The notes beneath the pieces were generated by a model. The model had not been told where the DNA came from, ran no database searches, and worked only from the letters and a program-made list of their open reading frames with translations. Positions 51,892 to 59,779 of a stretch of 64,000 nt of DNA are shown in pieces (position 1 is the stretch's first letter; every line of letters begins with the position of its first letter). Source of the DNA: Paenibacillus doosanensis. Its GTDB lineage: Bacteria; Bacillota; Bacilli; Paenibacillales; NBRC-103111. The stretch covers positions 1-64,000 of the forward strand of contig NZ_JANYUY010000010.1 in the NCBI RefSeq assembly GCF_025060755.1, read 5' to 3'. The position numbers and the translations under genes were made by a program.

Positions 51892-52131
51892 ATGGAATTA
51901 ATCCATGCCATTAGAGAGCGGTGAACGGTTCATCGATTTAACGATACTCCCATTCCAAGGCAATCGCTCATCGAAATTGCGAACGATGCCATGTGGGCTC
52001 CAAACCATGGAATGCGGGAACCGCGGCGATTCGTCGAAATTGCCAAAGAGACGAGCGAGCCTATGAACCGGCTTGTTGCCGAGTGGTACGAGAAAAACAA
52101 AGCAGAAGCGGAGGCGGATTCATTTGTTTGA
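51892..52131 (+). pseudogene. Broken nitroreductase-family gene
   Basis: After CGGAGGAGAG an ATG starts MELIHAIRER, then an in-frame TGA, and the same frame goes on TVHRFNDTPIPRQSLIEIAN, then DAMWAPNHGMREPRRFVEIA to a stop at 52129-52131. This is the N-terminal flavin-binding part of nitroreductases (ERRSIHRF...WAPNH...EPWRF). The premature TGA stands where Arg is usual, consistent with CGA to TGA. The C-terminal half is missing, and the end overlaps the sufC start. The ribosome site and Fur box are intact, so decay may be recent. Confidence 0.8.
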
Positions 52132-52921
52132 GATTCGAGGACTTAGGTCGACGATAGAAGGCAAAGAAATATTGAAGGGATTTGATCTGTCTATTCAGGG
52201 GGGACAGGTGCATGCCATTATGGGTCCGAACGGGACCGGCAAAAGCACGCTCGCTTCTTCGATCATGGGACATCCGAAGTACGAGGTGACGGAGGGAGAA
52301 GTTTATTTGGAAGGCGACAACGTGCTTGAGATGGGAGTAGACGAGCGCGCTCGCGCAGGCTTGTTCCTGGCGATGCAGTATCCAAGCGAAATCGCCGGGG
52401 TTACCAATGCCGACTTCCTGCGCAGCGCGATCAACGTCCGGCGCGGAGAGGGCCGCGAAATTTCGCTCATCAAGTTCATCCGGCTGATGGAAGCGCGGAT
52501 GAAGGAGCTGGACATGAGCTTCGAATTTATGCACCGCTATTTGAACGAGGGCTTCTCCGGCGGCGAGAAAAAGCGCAACGAAATTTTGCAGATGATGATG
52601 CTGGAGCCGAAGCTTGTCATTTTGGACGAAATCGATTCCGGTCTCGATATCGACGCGCTCAAAATCGTCGCGGCTGGCGTCAATGCGATGCGGGATAAGG
52701 AGCGCAGCTTTCTGATCATCACGCATTATCAGCGGCTGTTGAACTACATTCGGCCCGATTTCGTGCATGTCATGATGCAGGGGCGCATTGTGAAGTCGGG
52801 CGGGCCGGAGCTGGCGGAACGGCTGGAAGCGGAAGGCTACGATTGGGTCAAAGAAGAGCTGGGCATTGCCGACGAGACGGTCGGACAAACGCAGGAGGAG
52901 ACGGGAGGATGCCTGTCATGA
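52124..52921 (+). CDS. sufC: Fe-S assembly ATPase SufC
   Basis: 265 residues from TTG 52124 (reads FEIRGLRSTIEGKEILK), set by GCGGAGGCGG; no ATG lies near. Walker A GPNGTGKST at about residue 34, signature GFSGGEKKRNEI with the SufC-specific KKR and Walker B VILDEIDSGLD. It binds SufB and SufD in the cytosolic scaffold complex and uses ATP for cluster assembly. The start overlaps the end of the nitroreductase remnant, and its stop overlaps sufD (ATGA). Confidence 0.95.
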   Translation: MFEIRGLRSTIEGKEILKGFDLSIQGGQVHAIMGPNGTGKSTLASSIMGHPKYEVTEGEVYLEGDNVLEMGVDERARAGLFLAMQYPSEIAGVTNADFLRSAINVRRGEGREISLIKFIRLMEARMKELDMSFEFMHRYLNEGFSGGEKKRNEILQMMMLEPKLVILDEIDSGLDIDALKIVAAGVNAMRDKERSFLIITHYQRLLNYIRPDFVHVMMQGRIVKSGGPELAERLEAEGYDWVKEELGIADETVGQTQEETGGCLS

Positions 52922-54222
52922 CTAACCCGGCCGCCTCTTTCGATTGCAAAGCCGCAGCCGCCATTGCCCGCGGCAAGAACGAGCCGGACTGGCTCGTCGC
53001 CTGGCGGGAAGAAGCGGGGGCGCGAGTCGCGGACTTGCAGCTTCCCCAGCCGGAGAAGACGCCGATCCGGCGCTGGAGGCTGGACGTGCAAGGCGTCCAC
53101 CGCCCGGGCAAGACCGTCTCATCGGCTGCGCAGCTCCCCCCGGCCATCGCTTCATTGTATGACGCGTCAGGGACCGGGCTGCTGATCGTGCAGCATAACT
53201 CTTCCGTCGTCTTTACGCGCCTGCCCGAAGAGTGGGCGGCTCAAGGCGTTGTGCTGTCGAGCCTGGAGGAAGCGGCCCGGACGCACGGAGAATTGCTTCG
53301 CTCACATCTGATGACCGCTTACGCCCGTGACGAGCACAAGCTGGCGGCGATGCATGCCGCCTTATGGAACGGCGGCGCGTTTCTATACGTGCCGCGGGAT
53401 GTGACGGTCGCAGAGCCCGTGCAGGCGATTCTGTCCGCCGACGACGGGGAGGCGACGTTCGCGCCGCATATTCTGATCATTGCGGAAGCCAACAGCCGCG
53501 TATCCTTCGTGGAGAACGTCTCCTCGTCTCTCGGGGGAACGGAAGCGGCGCTTGTTCATAACGGGGCCGTCGAAGTGTTCGCAGGAGCAGGGGCGCATAT
53601 CCGATACGCCGCCGTTCATGATATGGACAGCTCCGCGATCGATATTTCATACCGCCGGGCTATTCTGGAGAACGATGCGCGTATCGAATGGCTGATCGGA
53701 GATATGCACGAGGGTCATGTTCTGTCCGATACGAAGACGATCCTTCGCGGCAGCGGCTCGACCTCGGACACCAAGGTCATCTGCGTGGGAACCGGGTCGC
53801 AGCGAATGAGCGTGACGACCGGCGCCGTTCATATAGGCCGGTCCTCGGAGAGCGGTATGGTCACCCGCGCCGTCATGAAGGACGAAGCGACCGCCATTAT
53901 TAACGGCGTGACGAAGATTGAGAAGGGAGCGACGCATGCCAACGGCGAGCAGACGGAACGGGTATTGATGCTGAGCCCGAAGGCGCGCGGAGACGCCAAT
54001 CCGATTCTGCTGATCGATGAAGACGACGTGAAGGCCGGCCATGCGGCAAGCGTAGGCCAAGTCAATGCCGAGCAGGTATATTATTTGATGTCGCGCGGCA
54101 TATCGCGCACCGAGGCGGAGCGGCTGATCATCTACGGCTTCCTTCATCCGGTCGTCTCGGAAATTCCGCTGGAGTGGATGCGCGATCAGCTGCAGCGCAT
54201 TCTGGTGAAGAAGCTGGGGTAG
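52918..54222 (+). CDS. sufD: Fe-S assembly scaffold protein SufD
   Basis: About 434 residues of the SufB/SufD beta-helix family: LIIAEANSRVSFVENVSS, AVHDMDSSAIDISYRRA, GKVT-like SSESGMVTRAVMK and LMSRGISRTEAERLIIYGFL near the end. It partners with SufB and SufC. ATG 52918 overlaps the sufC stop; ATG 52909 in frame is an equal alternative, both with GGAGG-like sites. sufB follows after 60 bases. The cysteine desulfurase genes that usually sit at this position in Bacilli are absent. Confidence 0.92.
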   Translation: MTNPAASFDCKAAAAIARGKNEPDWLVAWREEAGARVADLQLPQPEKTPIRRWRLDVQGVHRPGKTVSSAAQLPPAIASLYDASGTGLLIVQHNSSVVFTRLPEEWAAQGVVLSSLEEAARTHGELLRSHLMTAYARDEHKLAAMHAALWNGGAFLYVPRDVTVAEPVQAILSADDGEATFAPHILIIAEANSRVSFVENVSSSLGGTEAALVHNGAVEVFAGAGAHIRYAAVHDMDSSAIDISYRRAILENDARIEWLIGDMHEGHVLSDTKTILRGSGSTSDTKVICVGTGSQRMSVTTGAVHIGRSSESGMVTRAVMKDEATAIINGVTKIEKGATHANGEQTERVLMLSPKARGDANPILLIDEDDVKAGHAASVGQVNAEQVYYLMSRGISRTEAERLIIYGFLHPVVSEIPLEWMRDQLQRILVKKLG

Positions 54223-54282
54223 CCAGATCGTGCCGGGACGCATTGTAAGCACATCGTAAAAAGGATAAGGAGATGGATCGTC

Positions 54283-55680
54283 ATGGCGAAAATAATGCCT
54301 GAGCTGGAAGAGTACAAATACGGATTCCGCGACGAGCATAAAGCGGTGTTTCAATCGGGCAAAGGACTTACTCCGCAAATCATCCGCACGATTTCGGAAA
54401 TGAAGGGCGAGCCGGATTGGATGCTGAGGTTCCGCTTGAAATCGCTGGAGGAGTTTGAGAAGATGGCGCTCCCCCGCTGGGGCGGCAATCTGGACGAATT
54501 GGACTTCAATGACATTCAGTACTATGTTAAACCGTCCGAGAAGCAGGGCAAAACTTGGGAGGAAGTGCCGGAGGAAATTAAGGCTACGTTCGACAAGCTC
54601 GGCATCCCGGAAGCGGAGCAGAAGTTTCTGGCCGGGGTGTCCGCCCAATACGAATCGGAAGTCGTTTACCACCATATGCAGGAGGATCTTGAGAAGCAAG
54701 GGGTTATCTTCATGGATACCGACTCGGCGCTTCGCGAGCATCCGCAGCTTTTCAAGGAATATTTCAGCGCCGTCGTCCCGCCGAAGGATAACAAGTTTGC
54801 GGCGCTGAACAGCGCGGTATGGTCGGGCGGCAGCTTCATCTATGTTCCGAAAGGAGTGAAATGCGAAATTCCGCTGCAGGCTTACTTTCGCATCAACTCC
54901 GAAAATATGGGGCAGTTCGAGCGTACGCTGATCATCGCCGACGAAGACAGCTTCGTTCATTACGTCGAAGGATGCACGGCGCCGATATACAGCACGAACT
55001 CGCTTCACAGCGCGGTCGTCGAGATCGTCGTGAAGAAGAATGCGCGCGTTCGCTACACGACGATACAGAACTGGGCGCCGAACATCTACAATCTCGTTAC
55101 CAAGCGGGCGATCGCCGAAGAGAACGCGACGATGGAATGGGTCGACGGCAATATCGGGTCCAAGGTAACGATGAAATACCCGGCGGTTGTGCTCAAGGGC
55201 CGCGGGGCAAAAGGGATGGTTCTCTCCATCGCCGTTGCCGGCAAAGGCCAGCACCAGGACGCCGGGGCGAAGATGCTTCACTTGGCGCCGGATACGACCT
55301 CGACGATCGTATCGAAGTCGATCTCCAAGCACGGCGGCAAAGTGACCTACCGCGGCATCGCTTCCTTCGGCAGAAATGCCGCAGGAGCAAAAGCGAATGT
55401 GAAATGCGATACGCTCATATTGGACAACCGCTCGACAAACGATACGATTCCGTATAACGAGATCATGAACGATAACGTGACTTTGGAGCATGAAGCGACT
55501 GTTTCTAAGGTGTCGGAGGATCAGCTATTTTACCTGATGAGCCGCGGATTAACGGAAGTGGAAGCGACGCAAATGATCGTGATGGGCTTCATCGAGCCGT
55601 TTACGAAAGAGCTGCCGATGGAATATGCGGTCGAGATGAACCGTCTGATCAAGTTCGAGATGGAAGGGTCCATCGGGTAA
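54283..55680 (+). CDS. sufB: Fe-S assembly scaffold protein SufB
   Basis: 465 residues, full length. [22 protein letters not shown] at the start, [40 protein letters not shown] with the conserved Cys, and the NDTIPYNEI and [23 protein letters not shown] segments are diagnostic. SufB is the cluster-building scaffold. AAGGAG precedes the ATG. It closes the operon. Confidence 0.97.
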   Translation: MAKIMPELEEYKYGFRDEHKAVFQSGKGLTPQIIRTISEMKGEPDWMLRFRLKSLEEFEKMALPRWGGNLDELDFNDIQYYVKPSEKQGKTWEEVPEEIKATFDKLGIPEAEQKFLAGVSAQYESEVVYHHMQEDLEKQGVIFMDTDSALREHPQLFKEYFSAVVPPKDNKFAALNSAVWSGGSFIYVPKGVKCEIPLQAYFRINSENMGQFERTLIIADEDSFVHYVEGCTAPIYSTNSLHSAVVEIVVKKNARVRYTTIQNWAPNIYNLVTKRAIAEENATMEWVDGNIGSKVTMKYPAVVLKGRGAKGMVLSIAVAGKGQHQDAGAKMLHLAPDTTSTIVSKSISKHGGKVTYRGIASFGRNAAGAKANVKCDTLILDNRSTNDTIPYNEIMNDNVTLEHEATVSKVSEDQLFYLMSRGLTEVEATQMIVMGFIEPFTKELPMEYAVEMNRLIKFEMEGSIG

Positions 55681-55758
55681 GGTTTGCGCTCGGCGGCAAA
55701 TGATGCCGCGCAGGTATGCGCCGAATCGAGCCGATATGATCATCATGCATTAGTACGA

Positions 55759-55787
55759 CGGCCCCTTTTGCGAGGGGTCATTTTTCA
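55759..55787 (+). terminator. Terminator of the suf operon
   Basis: GGCCCCT pairs with AGGGGTC around TTTGCG, followed by ATTTTT. Confidence 0.8.
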
Positions 55788-55817
55788 TTTGTCGGATTTC
55801 TGCCGGACTGCCGTCAA

Positions 55818-55835
55818 CTGACATACAGTTGTCAG
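55818..55835. promoter_or_regulatory. Inverted repeat before the DinB-like gene
   Basis: CTGACA-N6-TGTCAG is perfect, and AACTG-N5-CAGTT is nested in it. TATACT lies 15 bases downstream (55851-55856 region), so the repeat covers the -35 area of a probable promoter. The regulator is unknown. Confidence 0.5.
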
Positions 55836-55888
55836 GAGCGTTTTGGTATACTGTGAACATCACCTACCGAAAAAGGAGCCATAACCAA

Positions 55889-56440
55889 ATGAACACGACC
55901 GAAATCATGCAGAATCTAGAGAAGTGGACGAACTATTATATTGAAGAGCTGGACGGTTACAGCGAGGATCAGCTGAAGCTAAAGCCGAGCGAAGAGGCTT
56001 GGTCCCTCGGACAAATGTATGTGCACCTTATCCAGACGGCGCTTTATATGCAGCTTAAGAATGCGGAGCAATGCCGAATAGGGAGCGAAGCGGAGGGCGA
56101 TCCGGCGGAGACGGAGATGCCGGTCAAGAGCGAGGTCGGAGAAGCCGTCTTCAATCTGGGCGGCTTCCCGCCGATGCGCATCCAGGTTCCGGCCTCTCCG
56201 CAGTATACCCCTTCGCAAGCGGAGAGCAAGCAGCAATTGGTCGACGGCCTGCAAGCCGTATTGCGGCGAGCCGGGGAACTGGCTCCTGCGATGAATGAGG
56301 CTTCGCCTCATTACAAGATCGCCCATCCCCGGCTCGGCGGGTTGAACGCAGCGGAGTGGTTTGCCCTAGTCGAGATGCACTATCGCCATCATCTGCTGCA
56401 AAAGGAGCGGCTGCAGGCTTTTATCGCGGAGTGCCAGTAA
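55889..56440 (+). CDS. DinB-like metal-dependent protein
   Basis: 183 residues of the DinB/YfiT four-helix fold: KWTNYYIEELDGYSEDQLKLKP, SLGQMYVHLIQTALYM and WFALVEMHYRHHLLQKERL, giving the His triad for a metal. Members are thiol transferases or DNA-damage-induced proteins of unclear function. ATG 55889 follows AAAAAGGAG; an in-frame ATG at 55829 lies on the promoter. Monocistronic, behind an inverted-repeat operator. Confidence 0.8.
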   Translation: MNTTEIMQNLEKWTNYYIEELDGYSEDQLKLKPSEEAWSLGQMYVHLIQTALYMQLKNAEQCRIGSEAEGDPAETEMPVKSEVGEAVFNLGGFPPMRIQVPASPQYTPSQAESKQQLVDGLQAVLRRAGELAPAMNEASPHYKIAHPRLGGLNAAEWFALVEMHYRHHLLQKERLQAFIAECQ

Positions 56441-56461
56441 GGAGACGTCTCAATGCAGGAA

Positions 56462-56506
56462 CGACAAGCCAGTGCCCGCTATAACGCGGCGCCGGCTTGT
56501 TTGGCG
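56462..56506 (+). terminator. Weak terminator-like hairpin after the DinB gene
   Basis: ACAAGCC pairs with GGCTTGT, with inner GC pairing, but the following TTTGG is poor in T. Confidence 0.4.
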
Positions 56507-56676
56507 TTTCCCGGCTAAATAGAAGAGAGGTTCCTTTACGAGGAATATTTTGATAGAATGAATAAAGCCGCTTCCGGAGCCTTTTTCCGGGATAAAAAGC
56601 GACGTTTGGATTAATCGGATATGGGTATCGTTTCTTGCGTCAAGCAGGTTATTAGTACTGTCAGGAGGTAGAATCT

Positions 56677-57591
56677 ATGATGAAAATTGCATTTATCGGA
56701 CTTGGAACGATGGGCAAGCCGATGGCGCTAAACCTGCATAAAGCGGGCTTCCCGTTGATCGTTTATAACCGCAGCCGCGAAAGGGTCAAGGACTTCGAAG
56801 CGCTGGACGCGGTGCAACTCGCTTCTTCCCCTGCGGAAGCAGCATCGCAGGCGGAGATCGTGATCACGATGCTGACGGACGACGCGGCGGTAGAGCAAGT
56901 ATATTTGGGCGAACAGGGCCTTCTCTCGGTATGTCGAGGCAGCGCCGATACCGGCAAGCCGCGCATTGTCGTCGACTGCAGCACCATCTATCCCGTTACG
57001 AGTCAAAAACTCGCGGAGCAGTTAGCTTCCTGCGGGGTAACGATGCTGGACGCTCCGGTGACAGGCAGCGAGCCGCAGGCTATTGACGGCGTTCTCACTT
57101 TTATCGTCGGTGGCGAGCGCGAGGCGTATGAAGCTTGCGTGCCGCTGTTCGATGCCATGGGTAAAAAAGCGGTATACATGGGCGCAAGCGGCGCCGGAGC
57201 CAACGCCAAGCTGGCCAACAACATGCTGGTGGCGGCGAATTTGGCGGCACTGGCGGAAAGTTTGACGATGGTCCAAAAATCCGGCGGCGATCCTAAGCTG
57301 TTCCTCGAAGTGCTGGCCGGCGGCGGCGGACGCAGCGGCATGGCCGAGATGAAAGGGCCCAAAATATTGGATCGGGATTTCTCTGCCCAGTTCATGACGC
57401 AGCTGATGTTCAAAGACTTGAAGCTGGCCGGGCGGTTGGCGGAGTCGCTGCAAGTTCCGGTGCCGATGCAGGCGTCCGTCCAGCAAATTTTTCAAATCGC
57501 TTGCAACAGCGGCTGGGGCGCGGAAGACATGAGCGCTATTGCCAAATGCTATGAAGCTTGGACAGGCGCCACGCTCGGAGAGCGGAAATAG
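56677..57591 (+). CDS. Beta-hydroxyacid dehydrogenase (HIBADH/GarR family)
   Basis: 304 residues. The Rossmann start is FIGLGTMGKPMALNLHKAG, the substrate loop DAPVTGSEPQAIDGVLTFIVGG, and the catalytic Lys is in GANAKLANNMLVAANLA. It oxidises a beta-hydroxyacid (3-hydroxyisobutyrate, tartronate semialdehyde or similar) with NAD(P). The first of two adjacent ATGs (56677, 56680) follows AGGAGGTAG. It is separate from the acid-catabolism operon 9 kb upstream, and its substrate cannot be assigned. Confidence 0.88.
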   Translation: MMKIAFIGLGTMGKPMALNLHKAGFPLIVYNRSRERVKDFEALDAVQLASSPAEAASQAEIVITMLTDDAAVEQVYLGEQGLLSVCRGSADTGKPRIVVDCSTIYPVTSQKLAEQLASCGVTMLDAPVTGSEPQAIDGVLTFIVGGEREAYEACVPLFDAMGKKAVYMGASGAGANAKLANNMLVAANLAALAESLTMVQKSGGDPKLFLEVLAGGGGRSGMAEMKGPKILDRDFSAQFMTQLMFKDLKLAGRLAESLQVPVPMQASVQQIFQIACNSGWGAEDMSAIAKCYEAWTGATLGERK

Positions 57592-57618
57592 GAAGCCTGC
57601 CTATTACATATTGCCGGG

Positions 57619-57660
57619 ATAGCCTGTACTGCCGTTGCGCGGTACGGGCTATTGGCTTTT
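57619..57660 (+). terminator. Terminator after the dehydrogenase gene
   Basis: ATAGCCTGTAC pairs with GTACGGGCTAT (one G-T pair), followed by TGGCTTTT. Confidence 0.65.
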
Positions 57661-57752
57661 CCGGAGGGGGGACAGCGCTTCTTGCATCTGCGGAGAACGG
57701 CCGATAGGAATTGCGTTCTTTTTGCTGCGGGAGTTTGATCATTTTCTAAAAA

Positions 57753-57795
57753 AGTGACGGCAATCACTAAGGGCCGGGGGGAATTTTTGTATAGT
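57753..57795 (+). promoter_or_regulatory. FNR/CRP-type palindrome and -10 of the truncated globin gene
   Basis: AGTGA-CGGCAA-TCACT (57753-57768) is a symmetric site one base per half from TGTGA-N6-TCACA. Its centre is 29.5 bases before the first base of TATAGT (57790-57795), which puts the site at about -41.5. Confidence 0.65.
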
Positions 57796-57846
57796 AGGAA
57801 AGAGAGTCGGAAATAAAAATACGATAGGGAGAGGAGAATCGGCGAA

Positions 57847-58221
57847 ATGGAATTGTACGATTATATCGGCGGGGAAACGACAATTCGGAACATCGTTAAT
57901 ACGTTCTACCCGAAAGTGTTGGCGAATCCGCTGCTTGCCCCGCTATTTCCGGAGGACATGGAGCCTTTGATGGAGAAGCAGTTTCAATTTTTGACGCAAT
58001 TTTTCGGCGGCCCTTCCTTGTATACGGAAAGACACGGTAATCCGATGATGCGAGCCCGGCATATGCCTTTTCCGATTACGAGAGCCCGCGCCGAGGCGTG
58101 GCTATCTTGCATGCAGAGCACACTGGAGGAAGTAGTTCCTTCCCCGGAAATGCGGGCGGTCATTTTAAACCGTTTGAAAGGCCCTGCCTATTTTTTTGTC
58201 AATCAGGAGGAAGAAGCTTAA
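57847..58221 (+). CDS. Truncated hemoglobin, group II (YjbI/TrHbO-like)
   Basis: 124 residues: LYDYIGGETTIRNIVNTFYPKVLANP, LTQFFGGPSLYTERHGNPMMRARH with the proximal His in RHMPFPIT, and a C-terminal AYFFVNQ. The 2-on-2 globin binds O2 or NO in the cytosol. GGAGAGGAGAA lies before the ATG. It is followed by flavohemoglobin; both have FNR-type sites in the same position, so they are probably induced together at low oxygen. Confidence 0.93.
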   Translation: MELYDYIGGETTIRNIVNTFYPKVLANPLLAPLFPEDMEPLMEKQFQFLTQFFGGPSLYTERHGNPMMRARHMPFPITRARAEAWLSCMQSTLEEVVPSPEMRAVILNRLKGPAYFFVNQEEEA

Positions 58222-58251
58222 GCCCGGTTGTCACAGATCGTTGCATTTCAA

Positions 58252-58294
58252 TGTGATTCAAATCACAAGAAGGAGGATCGGCCGTGTATATAAT
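58252..58294 (+). promoter_or_regulatory. FNR-type site and -10 of the flavohemoglobin gene
   Basis: TGTGA-TTCAAA-TCACA (58252-58267) is a perfect FNR/CRP palindrome. Its centre is 29.5 bases before TATAAT (58289-58294), giving position -41.5, the standard class II activator site. Confidence 0.8.
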
Positions 58295-58330
58295 AAGCTC
58301 ATATCAAAGATACAGAGGAGAGACGATCCT

Positions 58331-59566
58331 ATGTTAAACGATAAAACGATTCAAATTATTAAATCCACCGTGCCCGTACTGGAAGTTCACGGGACGGCGA
58401 TTACCAAACGCTTCTATGAAATGCTGTTCACGAACCATCCGGAATTGCTCCATATTTTTAATCACGCGAATCAGAAGCAGGGAAGACAGCAAACGGCCCT
58501 GGCCAATGCGGTATACGCAGCCGCGCAGCATATCGATAATCTGGGAGCGATCATTCCCGTTGTGAAGCAAATCGGGCATAAGCATAGAAGTCTCGGCATT
58601 AAAGCGGAGCATTATCCGATTGTCGGACAAACCCTGCTCGCCGCCATTAAAGATGTGCTGGGCGATGCCGCCACCGATGAAATCATTCAAGCTTGGGCCG
58701 AAGCATACGGGGTGATCGCGGATGCGTTCATCGGCGTGGAAGCCGAGATGTACGATCAGGCGGAGAAGCAGGAAGGAGGCTGGTCCGGCTTCAGACCGTT
58801 CCAGGTCGTCAAGAAAGTGCGGGAAAGCGACGTGATCACTTCCTTCTACTTGGCGCCGCAGGACGGCGGGCGTATCGCAAGCTTCCTGCCGGGGCAGTAT
58901 ATTAGCGTGAAGCTGGATATTCCCGGCGAAACGTACACGCATATCCGCCAATATAGTCTTTCCGATGCGCCAGGCAAACCGTACTACCGCATTTCCGTGA
59001 AGCGGGAGGATACGTTGAAGGATCGCCCGGCAGGCAAAGTTTCCGTCTATTTGCACGAGAAAGTAGAGGAGCACGACGTCCTTATGATTTCGGCGCCGGC
59101 GGGCGATTTCACTCTGGACCAGCAGGATACGCGTCCGGTAACGTTGATAAGCGGCGGAGTCGGCCTTACGCCGATGGTCAGTATGCTGAAGACGTTAGCC
59201 GCAACGAATCCGCAGCGTCAAGTGACGTTTATCCATGCCGCGCAGAACGGAGATGTCCATGCGCTGAGAGGCGAAGTAGAGGAGCTGGCGGCCGAGCATC
59301 CGCAAATTTCGGCATATTGGTGTTACGATCGGCCAACCGAGCAGGATAAAGCGGATCAAGCTTACCATAAAGAAGGGTATGTCGATCTGCAATGGCTGCA
59401 ATCGATCGTTGCCGTTAAAGATTCCAGCTATTATTTCTGCGGTCCCGTACCGTTCATGAGAACGGTCAACAGTCTGCTTAAGGAGTGGGGAGTGCCCGCG
59501 GCGGACATTCATTACGAATTTTTCGGTCCTGCGGGCAGCTTGGAGAACGAGCCTGCGGCAGTCTAA
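58331..59566 (+). CDS. hmp: Flavohemoglobin, nitric oxide dioxygenase
   Basis: 411 residues: an N-terminal globin with the proximal His in IGHKHRSLGI (near 85), Tyr and Gln in the distal pocket region (FYEMLF, QKQGRQQ), then an FAD domain (HIRQYSLSDAPG) and an NAD domain (LISGGVGLTPMVSML; YYFCGPVPFM). It converts NO and O2 to nitrate using NADH. ATG 58331 lies after AGAGGAGAGACG; longer in-frame readings run over the FNR site. A terminator follows. Confidence 0.97.
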   Translation: MLNDKTIQIIKSTVPVLEVHGTAITKRFYEMLFTNHPELLHIFNHANQKQGRQQTALANAVYAAAQHIDNLGAIIPVVKQIGHKHRSLGIKAEHYPIVGQTLLAAIKDVLGDAATDEIIQAWAEAYGVIADAFIGVEAEMYDQAEKQEGGWSGFRPFQVVKKVRESDVITSFYLAPQDGGRIASFLPGQYISVKLDIPGETYTHIRQYSLSDAPGKPYYRISVKREDTLKDRPAGKVSVYLHEKVEEHDVLMISAPAGDFTLDQQDTRPVTLISGGVGLTPMVSMLKTLAATNPQRQVTFIHAAQNGDVHALRGEVEELAAEHPQISAYWCYDRPTEQDKADQAYHKEGYVDLQWLQSIVAVKDSSYYFCGPVPFMRTVNSLLKEWGVPAADIHYEFFGPAGSLENEPAAV

Positions 59567-59586
59567 TAAGCAATGCCCTATGAAAG

Positions 59587-59627
59587 AAAGCGATCGCCGA
59601 AGCAGTTTTCGGCTTTCGCTTTTTTTG
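59587..59627 (+). terminator. Terminator after hmp
   Basis: AGCGA-TC-GCCGAA pairs with TTCGGC-T-TTCGCT, followed by seven T. Confidence 0.85.
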
Positions 59628-59654
59628 ACGTTTTTCGATTTATTAATAAAACTG

Positions 59655-59734
59655 ATAAATCCCATAAATTCATTTTCATTGCTTCCATGGATATACTGTG
59701 ATAATTTTAAAGCAAGTTAATTAATAAATCCAAT
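59655..59734. promoter_or_regulatory. Direct repeats in the cysJI upstream region
   Basis: ATAAATCCCAT (59655-59665) and ATAAATCCAAT (59724-59734) lie 69 bases apart in an AT-rich leader. TTGCTT with a 17-base spacer and TAATTT lies between them as a possible promoter. They could be sites for a sulfur regulator (CymR or CysL type), which I cannot distinguish. Confidence 0.35.
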
Positions 59735-59779
59735 CAGACTACTTGTATTTAATTTCTGTTCAACGAGAGGTGTAAGCGA

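Noticed and set aside
51922-51924. In-frame TGA of the nitroreductase as a recoded codon
   Set aside because: The family has Arg here, not Cys or Sec; there is no visible SECIS-like hairpin, and the C-terminal half of the gene is missing anyway.
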